Below, piece by piece: positions 1-8,400 of a DNA stretch of 64,000 nt. How positions within the stretch are numbered: position 1 is the first letter of the stretch; the number at the start of each line of letters is the position of its first letter. Below the pieces are notes generated by a model. It was not told where the DNA came from, did not search any database, and was given only the letters and a program-made list of their open reading frames with translations. Source of the DNA: Phoebastria nigripes (Eukaryota; Chordata; Aves; Procellariiformes; Diomedeidae); assembly GCA_035582835.1 (NCBI GenBank), contig JAYKAV010000411.1, forward strand, positions 1,710,083-1,774,082. The letters run 5' to 3'. The position numbers and the translations under genes were made by a program.

Positions 1-2
1 AG

Positions 3-1436
3 ACGGAGAAGTCCCTGACCAACCTCAGCAGCATGCTGGACAAGAAGGCCGTGGGGACCCCGGTGACCCCCCCCAGCTCCAGCTTCGCGCCGGGCTTCCT
101 GCGGCGGCACTCGACCAGCAACCTGCCGGCGCTGGCCGGCGGCTCCAAGTTCCCCAGCCCCACCGGCTCCAGCTCTTCCTCCACCACCTCCTCCTCCTCC
201 TCCTCCTCCTCGTTCGGCAGCCTGAAGGAGACGGGCTCCGGCGGAGGCGGCGGCGGCAGCAGCAGCCCCACGGCCCTGCTCAACAAGGAGAACAAGTTCC
301 GGGACCGCTCCTTCAGCGAGAACGGCGAGCGCAGCCAGCACCTCATGCAGCAGCTCCAGCAGCAGCAGCAGCAGCAGGCGGCGGCGGCGGCCGGCAAGGG
401 GGGCGGCTCCGGCGGCGGCGGCGGCGGGGCCCCCATCAACTCGACGCGCTACAAGACGGAGCTGTGCCGCCCCTTCGAGGAGAGCGGCGCCTGCAAGTAC
501 GGCGAGAAGTGCCAGTTCGCCCACGGCTTCCACGAGCTGCGCAGCCTCACCCGCCACCCCAAGTACAAGACCGAGCTCTGCCGCACCTTCCACACCATCG
601 GCTTCTGCCCCTACGGCCCGCGCTGCCACTTCATCCACAACGCCGACGAGCGCCGCCCGGCGCCCGGCGGGGGCACGGCCGCCCCCCCCGCTGCCGCCGC
701 CCCCGCGGCGGGGCCGCACCACCACCCGCACCACCCGCCCCCGCACCCCGCCGGCAGCACCGGCGACCTCCGCGCCTTCGCCCCCCGCGACCACCCGCTG
801 GGCGGCGGCGGCTTCGGGCACCCGCGCGGCGGCGAGCGACCCAAGCTGCACCACAGCCTGAGCTTCTCCGGCTTCTCCGCCCACCACCACCACCACCACC
901 ACCCGCACCCCCACAGCGCCGCCCCGCCGCCGCCGCCGCCCGGCGGCCGCCTGGACGCCGCCCTGCTGGAGAGCCCCGGCGGGTCGCGCACGCCGCCGCC
1001 GCCCGCCTCCGCCTCCTACTGCGAGGAGCTGCTCTCGCCGCCCTGCGCCAACAACGCCTTCGCCTTCTCGGGGCAGGAGCTGGGCAGCCTCATCGCCCCG
1101 CTCGCCCTCCACACCCAGAACTTCGCCGCTGCCGCCGCCGCGGCCGCCGCCGCCGCCGCCTACTACCGCTGCCAGCAGCAGCCGCCGCCGCCGCCGCCCG
1201 GCGGGGGCTGCCCGCCGCCCCCCGCCTCGCCGCCCTTCAGCTTCCAGCCCCTCCGCCGCCTCTCCGAGTCGCCCGTCTTCGACGCGCCGCCCAGCCCCCC
1301 GGACTCCCTCTCCGACCGGGAGAGCTACCTGAGCGGCTCCCTCAGCTCCGGCTCTCTCAGCGGCTCCGAGTCGCCCAGCCTGGACTCGGGCCGCCGCCTG
1401 CCCATCTTCAGCCGCCTCTCCATCTCCGACGACTAG
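3..1436 (+). CDS. ZFP36L2: ZFP36L2 (TTP-family CCCH zinc-finger mRNA-decay factor), last exon, 5' partial
   Basis: TTP-family proteins bind UUAUUUAUU-type AU-rich elements in cytoplasmic mRNAs and recruit CCR4-NOT deadenylase. Seen here: 477 codons open from base 3, then TAG at 1434-1436. Numbering from the Met codon at 33, the tandem zinc fingers are C145-x8-C154-x5-C160-x3-H164 and C183-x8-C192-x5-C198-x3-H202, each led by a YKTELC motif (bases 450-638). Other family landmarks are the RRHSTSNL phospho-motif (residues 24-31), [15 protein letters not shown] before the fingers, [11 protein letters not shown] after them, and the C-terminal [14 protein letters not shown] (CNOT1-binding end in the family). 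The [10 protein letters not shown] opening and C-terminus match ZFP36L2 better than ZFP36L1. Met33 is internal: [10 protein letters not shown] precedes it in frame, so the true start lies in an upstream exon outside the window. Bases 1-2 (AG) are probably the splice acceptor, though they could be the end of a Lys codon. Ser, Gly, Gln, Ala, His and Pro runs are long. Confidence 0.96.
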   Translation, partial: TEKSLTNLSSMLDKKAVGTPVTPPSSSFAPGFLRRHSTSNLPALAGGSKFPSPTGSSSSSTTSSSSSSSSFGSLKETGSGGGGGGSSSPTALLNKENKFRDRSFSENGERSQHLMQQLQQQQQQQAAAAAGKGGGSGGGGGGAPINSTRYKTELCRPFEESGACKYGEKCQFAHGFHELRSLTRHPKYKTELCRTFHTIGFCPYGPRCHFIHNADERRPAPGGGTAAPPAAAAPAAGPHHHPHHPPPHPAGSTGDLRAFAPRDHPLGGGGFGHPRGGERPKLHHSLSFSGFSAHHHHHHHPHPHSAAPPPPPPGGRLDAALLESPGGSRTPPPPASASYCEELLSPPCANNAFAFSGQELGSLIAPLALHTQNFAAAAAAAAAAAAYYRCQQQPPPPPPGGGCPPPPASPPFSFQPLRRLSESPVFDAPPSPPDSLSDRESYLSGSLSSGSLSGSESPSLDSGRRLPIFSRLSISDD

Positions 1437-1494
1437 GGCGGCCGGGGGGCCGGGGGCCGGGCTGCCGCCGCCCGGCCCCGCGGCTGCCGAGCAA

Positions 1495-1500
1495 GTAAGT
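1495..1500 (+). other. Cryptic 5' splice-donor-like sequence just after the stop codon
   Basis: CAA|GTAAGT occurs 59 bases after the stop codon and matches the U1 donor consensus at every intronic position. The gene family normally has no 3' UTR intron, so this is probably unused. If used, it could remove AU-rich elements from the UTR. Sequence match only. Confidence 0.2.
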
Positions 1501-1909
1501 TAACGAGCGAAGAAAGCGAATCCTTTTCTTTTTTTTTTTTNTTTTTTTTTTTTTTATATATCTATCTATATATACACCGAGAGCTGAACAAAACAAAAAA
1601 CAAAAAAAGCATTTTGCAAAAGGGCAAATGACACGAACTGAACAAACCTATTTTTATAGAGAGACCTTGGAAGAAGGGGATTTTTGTTTTGGGGTTCTTT
1701 TGTTGTTGTTGTTCTTTGGAGACAAGTTATGATATGCACCAGCAGCAGCCATTCCATCTGTGTTCAAAAAAAAAAAAAGAGCATTAGAAAAGACACCACC
1801 AGAAAGCAACAAACAATCCGGGGAGCACGAGTCCTGCCTGTCCAGCTCCTCCAAACCTTCAGACACACACAAAAAAGTTACAAACTAGTTTGTCTTTCAA
1901 TCCAGTTCA

Positions 1910-1915
1910 AATAAA
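1910..1915 (+). terminator. ZFP36L2: Candidate proximal polyadenylation signal (AATAAA)
   Basis: A canonical AATAAA lies 474 bases after the stop codon, followed about 30 bases later by a short U run. Use of this site would give a short 3' UTR lacking every AU-rich element listed here. No obvious GU-rich downstream element is present, so strength is uncertain. Confidence 0.35.
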
Positions 1916-2264
1916 AACACAGAACATACTAAACCTATAAGCTTTTTTAAAAAAAAAAAAAAAAGAAAAATCCAACATCCTGCCAAGAATATGCCTTGAT
2001 AACAACCTTCTTTTTTTATATATCTATATATTATTATTATAACATGCTAAAACCTTCATTCCAAAGTTTAATATTGGTTCCATTGCCACCACTTAGTGGA
2101 TGTTTGGCTTAGAACAATTTTTTTGTTGTTGCTTTATTTGGAAGCACTCAACTGAGTTTAGTTTGTAATTGTTGGAGAATAACTGCTGATTTTTTTAATT
2201 TTTTTTTTTAGCTGTTTGAGTTGATTGCATGAATGAGTCACTGCACACAACTCAATATGAAACT

Positions 2265-2280
2265 ATTTAACTTATTTATT
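2265..2280 (+). promoter_or_regulatory. AU-rich element 1 (ATTTA plus TTATTTATT nonamer)
   Basis: ATTTA at 2265-2269 is followed by the full nonamer TTATTTATT at 2272-2280. This nonamer is the optimal TTP-family binding site, so the ZFP36L2 message carries a site for its own product's family. Sequence match is exact; function is inferred. Confidence 0.7.
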
Positions 2281-2319
2281 ATCTTGTGAAAAGTATACAT
2301 TGGTAATTTGTTCATACTG

Positions 2320-2326
2320 TATTTAT
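2320..2326 (+). promoter_or_regulatory. AU-rich element 2 (TATTTAT)
   Basis: TATTTAT heptamer 40 bases after the first AU-rich element, matching the minimal TTP-family core. Binding by one zinc-finger pair would be weaker than at the full nonamer. Confidence 0.5.
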
Positions 2327-2505
2327 CGGGTATGATGAAAAACAATAGATATATATTCTTTTATTATGTTTAAATTATGATTGCCATTATTAATCGGCGA
2401 AATGTGGAGTGTGTTCTTTTCACAGTAATATATGCCTTTTTGTAACTTCACTTGGTTATTTTATTGTAAATGAGTAAAATTCTTAATTTAAGAGATTGTA
2501 TGTAA

Positions 2506-2514
2506 TATTTATTT
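2506..2514 (+). promoter_or_regulatory. AU-rich element 3 (TATTTATTT)
   Basis: TATTTATTT contains the TATTTAT core in AU-rich context. With the sites at 2265-2280 and 2320-2326 it makes three cores within 250 bases, a spacing compatible with cooperative decay control. Confidence 0.55.
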
Positions 2515-2668
2515 CATTAATTTCTTTCCTTGTTTACGTAAATCTGAAAGATTGCATGGTTTCTTTATAGAAATCGGTCTCGATGCTGTGGAAGTAGTTT
2601 GAGGAATTTCTATGGGTTTTTTTAGAATGTAAATGGTTGTAGCCCGTCCGAGTTGAAAAACAAATGAG

Positions 2669-2709
<41 letters not shown>
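2669..2709 (+). repeat. A41 homopolymer inside the 3' UTR
   Basis: Forty-one consecutive A, followed by A/C-rich sequence to about 2757. No AATAAA lies in the preceding 40 bases, so this is not a genomic copy of a poly(A) tail. It would cause internal oligo-dT priming in cDNA data and could bind poly(A)-binding protein. Confidence 0.9.
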
Positions 2710-2710
<1 letters not shown>

Positions 2711-3210
2711 AAAAAAAAACAACAAACAAAAAAAAACCCAACAGCAACAAAAAAAAGACTGACTTTAGCAATCAGACTTCAAAGTGGCAAATCTAATTCA
2801 GACTTGTTTAAAGTAACCAAAAAGTATTTTTTGTTGCCTAACTCCACCAATCACACTGTGATATAGTCCTGAAGTATGTAGCAATAATTGGGGGTCCCAG
2901 TATTATGTCTCACAGTGCCTTCTTGAGGGTCCATGCTTGCCTTAAATATCTCTCAACCAAATAAGTATTTTTCTTAATGCTTGAGATAATTTGAATGTAG
3001 GGATGGGTTTTAACTACAGCAAAATTTCACCACTCTTTATTTTATAAGAATGGAGGCCACCTTTGGATCTGAAACTTTATACAGTACATGAACATATCTT
3101 GTTTAATTGAATTCCAAAACTTGTAATTTTTTTTTTCCTTATGTAGAAAGTCGGGAGTTTTCCAAAACTTTCCTGGACGGTGGATGAATGAGCAGTAGCT
3201 TAGTTTTGTT

Positions 3211-3218
3211 TGTACATA
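3211..3218 (+). promoter_or_regulatory. Pumilio-type element TGTACATA in the 3' UTR
   Basis: Exact match to the UGUANAUA consensus for PUM1/PUM2, about 170 bases before the main polyadenylation signal. Sequence match only. Confidence 0.4.
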
Positions 3219-3387
3219 GGTACAGATTGAGCACTATGTACTCTTTTGGACTACTTTAACAGAAGTATGTTTTGAATGTAACTAAAGGATAAGTCAACTT
3301 GAGTTGTAATATATTTTTCGGGAGTCAGTTCACTACAAATTGTGTGAGACTGTAAACTTTGTACTGTAAATGTTTTGTAGTTCTCCC

Positions 3388-3393
3388 AATAAA
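3388..3393 (+). terminator. ZFP36L2: Main polyadenylation signal of ZFP36L2 (AATAAA)
   Basis: AATAAA is followed by a U7 run and a genomic A20 tract at 3404-3423. Cleavage is expected about 10-20 bases downstream, which falls in the A tract, so the exact end cannot be placed. After this point composition and motifs no longer look like a UTR. Confidence 0.8.
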
Positions 3394-3403
3394 ATTTTTT
3401 TGG

Positions 3404-3423
3404 AAAAAAAAAAAAAAAAAAAA
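3404..3423 (+). repeat. A20 tract at the probable mRNA cleavage site
   Basis: Twenty A residues directly after the polyadenylation signal. It may be native sequence, or cDNA may have influenced local assembly or polishing. Reads would tell. Confidence 0.85.
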
Positions 3424-3652
3424 GAACAGAAAAGTAACCCTTCAAACTGTTGAAGCCCTGTCTGCCAGGCAGCCAGTATTTCTTGCTAAACACCACCACA
3501 CCCCCCAATCACAACTCTGTCTAGCTACAGATTAACCAGTTTGCACCGCAGCTCCAGTCCACTCCTGCAGCAATCGCTGGTCGGTGGCCAAAGCTAATAA
3601 ATGCTTCCAGAAGGTTCGGGAGTATTAGCGTTAGCAGTGTACTGTATCCTGC

Positions 3653-3656
<4 letters not shown>

Positions 3657-3684
<28 letters not shown>
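3657..3684 (+). repeat. T28 homopolymer ending at an N
   Basis: Twenty-eight T, then an N at 3685 and T/C-rich sequence. Length is likely unstable. Confidence 0.9.
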
Positions 3685-3769
3685 NTTCTTCTTCTTTAAA
3701 ATTTATTTTTTTAAAAAGCGGGTAAAGGATCAAGCCTTTGCTGCTGGTAACTTAACAGCTGGAGTGGAA

Positions 3770-4260
3770 AAATCTAGTAATGGCATTTATCAATCGCATC
3801 GCTTATGGGGATGTATGAGTGTGCCATTAGCCTTCCCGGCTGGTTTGGGCTAAGGAGGAAATGGCAGTTTGGGTAATAAAAAGGCATAATTAAGGTTTAC
3901 CCTTTGTCCCAAAAGCTTTGTTCCTCTTCACTCGCAGGAATGCGGACTTCTGCCTCAACGCTCCCATCACCCAGCCGAGGGCATATTGGTGTTAATCGGG
4001 CTAGCGTTAAATGTGTTAATCAGTTTTCAGGGCTTGGGTTTTAAACAAATTACCTTTCTGAGGGTATATTTATATAACAAAATACTCAGCAGCCTGGGGA
4101 CTGTGTGTTCATTAGTGCTGGAGGAATTTTCTTAGCTGGTAACTCCACAGTTCGGTCCCTTACTCCAATCAATCCCTCCAACTTTAAGTCATGATTTCTA
4201 CCAGCTTATTTTTGTTCTTTTGTCATACTACTAATAAATGTTGTTAACATTATGGCATCT
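3770..4260. promoter_or_regulatory. Candidate enhancer-like block downstream of ZFP36L2
   Basis: Non-repetitive sequence of balanced composition, without homopolymers, 370-860 bases past the gene end. It carries a homeodomain core TAATTA (3887-3892), two GTTAATC sites (3991-3997 and 4015-4021) with GTTAAA between them (4006-4011), and a forkhead core TAAACAAA (4042-4049). Motif density is suggestive only; conservation could not be checked. Confidence 0.3.
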
Positions 4261-4269
4261 CTGCGCTGC

Positions 4270-5450
4270 CCGGACCGCCACAGTACTTTCTATAAATACA
4301 AGGTAGAATGTAATACCAGTGCCATATGTTTGTGTAACAAACCTTGGACTGACTCTCAGTTTAAAATTAAAACGAACGTAAGCAATGTATGACAACACAG
4401 TCCAGCTACAGCAATCATCCTTTTTTTATGGATCGGTCTGACATTTTGGCTCAGAATTGCTCCCTTCGATTCCCAAACTGATTTCTGAAGAAACTTCGGC
4501 ACTGCCTGCAGGGTAGCACTGAGCATCGCTGGGTCCTTCCCCAGCATCCCTGGTACAGACACTGTGGCTGCGAGGAGGAGGAGTTCTCCAGTATTTTGCA
4601 GGGACAGAGCGTAGCTGTTGGTTTGACCGGTGTCTAAGCTGATGGCTTAACTCACTTTTGGGATTTTGAAACTAATTGTCAAACTAAAACTCTGTAAATT
4701 AGGAGTGCATGTCTCATTTAGTTTAAGATTTTCTTCCTTCCCTAGGTATGTTTTTCGCTTCTCTCCCTTGCCCACCTCTTCCCTGAGCCTGCCTTTTTCT
4801 TGCCACAGTAGATAAGGACCTTACGTATTGCTATATTTCACGTATCTAGGACAGCTGTACTCCATCAGCACAGTACTTTCATCTTCCCTGCGGTTTTCTG
4901 TTGGTTGAACAGGATCTTGGTGAGGGTGCCGGGGTTGGCTTTGGCGTCTCCTGGCTGGAAGAAGAGCCCTGGAAGCTTTGCAGCAGCTGCCCCACGTGAA
5001 ACACAACTGTGCTGGTGTCAACGCCAGCGTTTAGTGTGTTGAAGAGGCTGCCAGGACGGATGGGTGGCAGCCCACGCGTGTCTCCCAGCGGGCTAGTGGC
5101 ATGCCAGTACATGGGGAGAGCGGGGCCTGAGCCGCCCTCTGCCCTGCTCCGAGTCAGCGATGCTCTGAGGCCAACCGTCCTGTTTGTATCTCTGCAAAAG
5201 CGTACTGCAAAACAATCTGTTGCAGCATTATGTGAAAACCAGAAGGCCTTGAACTGGGAAGATAAGTGTCTGTTTCTTGTGCTGCACAATCAAGTGTTAA
5301 CCTTTAAACTGGTGACTTACGTTGTTGATTTAAGCAAATGTTCTCTTGCTTTCATTTCAAAATTCAGCGAAGCATGTAAAGCTGGTCAGACCATTCAGAA
5401 ATTTCCTGATACCTTGCAATAAATCAATACACTCTGTGTAAAAATAAACT
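4270..5450. other. Gene-free interval; moderately GC-rich part with paired AATAAA signals
   Basis: No recognisable gene. GC content rises between about 4850 and 5190, where open frames overlap on both strands (4879-5289 - and 5009-5422 +). The + frame, 137 codons, has no recognisable domain and ends at AATAAA (5418-5423), with a second AATAAA at 5443-5448. A non-coding transcript ending here is possible but unsupported otherwise. Confidence 0.5.
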
Positions 5451-8400
5451 GTTTTTCTTCAAGAGCTTTGGGTTGAGAAGGAACTCTAAGGTCTCTGCTA
5501 TTGCCCCTTAGAGATGTGATATTTCTCTTAATAGTTGGGGCACTTAAAATGACTTTGAGGATCTGGAAGATGCCGATTTTACTAATTATTGGTTAGGGCT
5601 GAGTCTTGCATGCTTGCTTCAGTTGATAATCTGAAAGAAATTGCAGCAAAGACTTAAATTTGTAGAAATAGATGTAATGGTATAGATCTTGAAATAGGAA
5701 TTGATTTAACATGGCTTGGTATGATCATTAGGGGGGTTTCAAATGTATCGAATCAATGCTTTTGATTTTTACTCTCTAGTCCTCTCAGTTTCTTGGGGGC
5801 TTTTTATTTGTTCAGGTTTTCTCAGTTTGCCTTCTTCAGGTGGAGCAGGCATGCTGTAACTCCGGCTCTTTTGCTTTCTCTGGGCTTTGGGGTTTGCTGC
5901 CTGACCCAAGTTAATACAAAAATTAAACCCGATTCAGCACACAGCTGAACGGATTGCACACCACCAAAAATACTCCAAACAGCGTGCTGCAAAGCACACA
6001 GGAATGCTGCTCTTCGCTTAGTGCATCGTGGTGGAAGCATGAGCTGATTTCACTGTACCCCCAGATTTACCCCCAGTTCAAGTGTAGAAGCTGGAATTAC
6101 AGCACGGTCTGTGTCACTTGTGGAAGAGGGCACATCGCCGCTGAAGGAGCTGGTAGGCTGCCGGCTCCTCTCTCTGCTGTATTGCTGAATGCAGAACGCA
6201 GCAAACCAATACCTCAGTGGTTAAATACAAAGGCAGGGGATGAGCCCTTTTCTAGAATATCATATAAATGTCTAATGCAACTCTTGCATTACTTTGAAAA
6301 AGAAATTATTGCCCTCCTCCTGTTTCTGACCCCATCCCATCTCATCATTAGGTGTGCAGCTTGGATTTTTTCTTAAAAAAAAGGGTGCATTTGACAACCT
6401 CATTTTCAAAGAAGGCCCAAGATGTCATTTTTGTTTATGATCAAGATGTACTTTTATTTTTTCATTTTGCTAGTATAGCATTAATGTTAAGGGACTTGTT
6501 CTATATATATTTAATTGTGTGGTCTGTCTTTTGTTGCTGACCTTGAGTGTGAATCTTACTTGACGGAGCTTCAGGCGGTGGTGCTCTGTCATTGATAAGA
6601 TAGGACATTTCAGGTTTTGCCTGCTGAGCCTACAGACCTTGGCAGCACATTAGCTCTGGAAACTGAAACTTCACTTTCTGACCCTTCAGCTTAAACTCGG
6701 TTCCTCAGTGGTGTAAGGCAAAGGTACTGGGCTTCCCACTTTATTGCACCTGTAGTGTAGTTACATCGTCCCTTCTGCCAGCCCTGCAGCTGGTTGGTAC
6801 CTGCCCAGAGAGGGGCAGGAATATCCTGAATGACCACAGCCAGACCTGTAAGTGCTCATCTGCTAAAGAAGTAAGTGGAGGGTTGGGATCAAAATGATAC
6901 ACTCGAGGTGATGTAGCAGGTTGCCTCCACCAGAAAAGAGCAGTTTCTCCACTCTGCTCCTCCCCGGCCCTTTCTGACCCACTCCCTGAGCCGGTTCGGG
7001 TCGCTGATCCGGCAGAGCACCCTGGCACCCTGCTCACAGCTTGCACCACGTGGCTGGGGGGTGGGCGCTTGGTCCTCTGCCACTAAGAGGTCCACTCACC
7101 CTGAGCCAGCTCTGGCACTCGCTACATCTGCCTGGGGGTTGATGCATTTTATTAACCAGGCAGAAAGGAAAAAATGGTGTTTTCTGCTGGGGTAGAGTTG
7201 AAGCGGGTCAGTAAGGAGTCTCAAGAGTTTCAGAGCTGGTGCAAGGGAGGAGGAGGAGGTAGAGCCCCGCATCCCGGAGAGGAGGAAGGAGTGACGGGAT
7301 GGAGGACAAGGGGTCTCGCCACCAAGCTGCTAGATTGGCTTATCCCTCCTGTGTGGGTTTTGCTCAGTTTGAAGAAACATTGTTTCCTCCACAGTTCTTT
7401 GGGAAATTCTTGGTATGCCCATTTTAAAAGTGCTTTTCTATATTGGTGATTATAAATGACTCACATGGGCCTTGAGTATTTCTTGTGCCTTTTGAAAAGG
7501 TACCGACATTTAAGGGAAGGCTCAAATCAAGATAGGGCTTAATTAATGTGAACATATCCCTGAATAGTTATTTTGTCTGGTTTACTGGAAATCAAGTAAT
7601 GGTTGTGTGGAAAAGCTCTGCATCTTCTGAGAAGTTGTGAATGTGAAAGGAAATGCTTGTTATTAGCTGGCATAGATTTAGCAGGTTGTGTAATTTTTGC
7701 AGCATATGTACTGAAGAACTTTGAATTGTAGGTCTCAGTCCTTTATTAATACTAAGAAATTAATACTGGAGAGGAAGGTGGAGGAATGAGATTCCTCCCT
7801 TGAGGTCTAGAGGATCTTGTCTCTAAAAAGAATTTTTTGTCTCAAAGCTTAGGCAAACAGATACGAGTCATTTCATCTCTCCTTTCAAAGAGGTATAATG
7901 GATGTGTTAATGGAGGCATTTTGGGGTGAACCCCCCCAAAATTGGCATTCCTGAGGAAAGTAGGCAAAATTACCCTTACAAATCTCTCTGTTGCTGAAGG
8001 GGGATAGATGACATCTGCTGAGTAATTTCTATTTTGTACACCATCTGAGAAGGAAATAACAGTAATTTAAAACCCCTTTTTTTACCATGGTTAATAATAT
8101 AAACAGGGAGCTGGATATGCTGAAATCTAAATACGAGGGTCCTATATCAATGGATTATTACCTTATCTTTTCTGAATGTGACGTTCACTTGAATACCTGG
8201 AATCGTAATAGCTACTCAAGATAAGAAATGGAGGGAAATTCAATAACAGTAAGAGGCCTGGTAACTTACGAGATCTTGATTAGCCTTCAGCTGCGCCTAA
8301 ATGTTGGAAGAGGATTCCCTCTACTGTATGCAAAGGGAGCTGAATGGCAGTGTGAAAACCATTCCGTCATTGCAGAGGAGCACTAACAACTGGCTTTTGT

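Larger units (their letters stand above)
1..1500. other. CpG-dense, very GC-rich block over the ZFP36L2 exon
   Basis: The exon is dense in CCG, GCC and CGG codons and in CpG dinucleotides, then drops abruptly to AT-rich sequence after about 1510. It is probably the downstream part of a CpG island that begins left of the window at the promoter. The same composition produces long spurious ORFs in other frames (464-1498 + and 611-991 -). Triplet runs include CAC repeats near 882-902, CAG repeats near 353-378 and GCC repeats near 1130-1160. These could vary in length between individuals or be misassembled. Confidence 0.85.
1437..3404 (+). other. ZFP36L2: ZFP36L2 3' untranslated region
   Basis: About 1.97 kb separates the stop codon from the main polyadenylation signal. 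It is AU-rich, with U tracts (1528-1555, broken by an N at 1541), three AU-rich elements, an A41 tract at 2669-2709 followed by A/C-rich sequence to about 2757, and a Pumilio-type site at 3211. The length is similar to what I recall for mammalian ZFP36L2 3' UTRs, but the extent is inferred from signals, without transcript evidence. Confidence 0.8.

Noticed and set aside
611..991. 126-codon minus-strand ORF under ZFP36L2
   Set aside because: Gly-, Pro- and Trp-rich antisense of GCC/CAC repeats; composition artefact.
464..1498. 344-codon + ORF in another frame of ZFP36L2
   Set aside because: It is a shadow of the GC-rich coding frame: mostly Arg, Pro and Ala, with no domain, while the ZFP36L2 frame has both zinc fingers.
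4879..5289. 136-codon minus-strand ORF
   Set aside because: No recognisable domain, overlaps an equally long frame on the other strand, GC-rich context.
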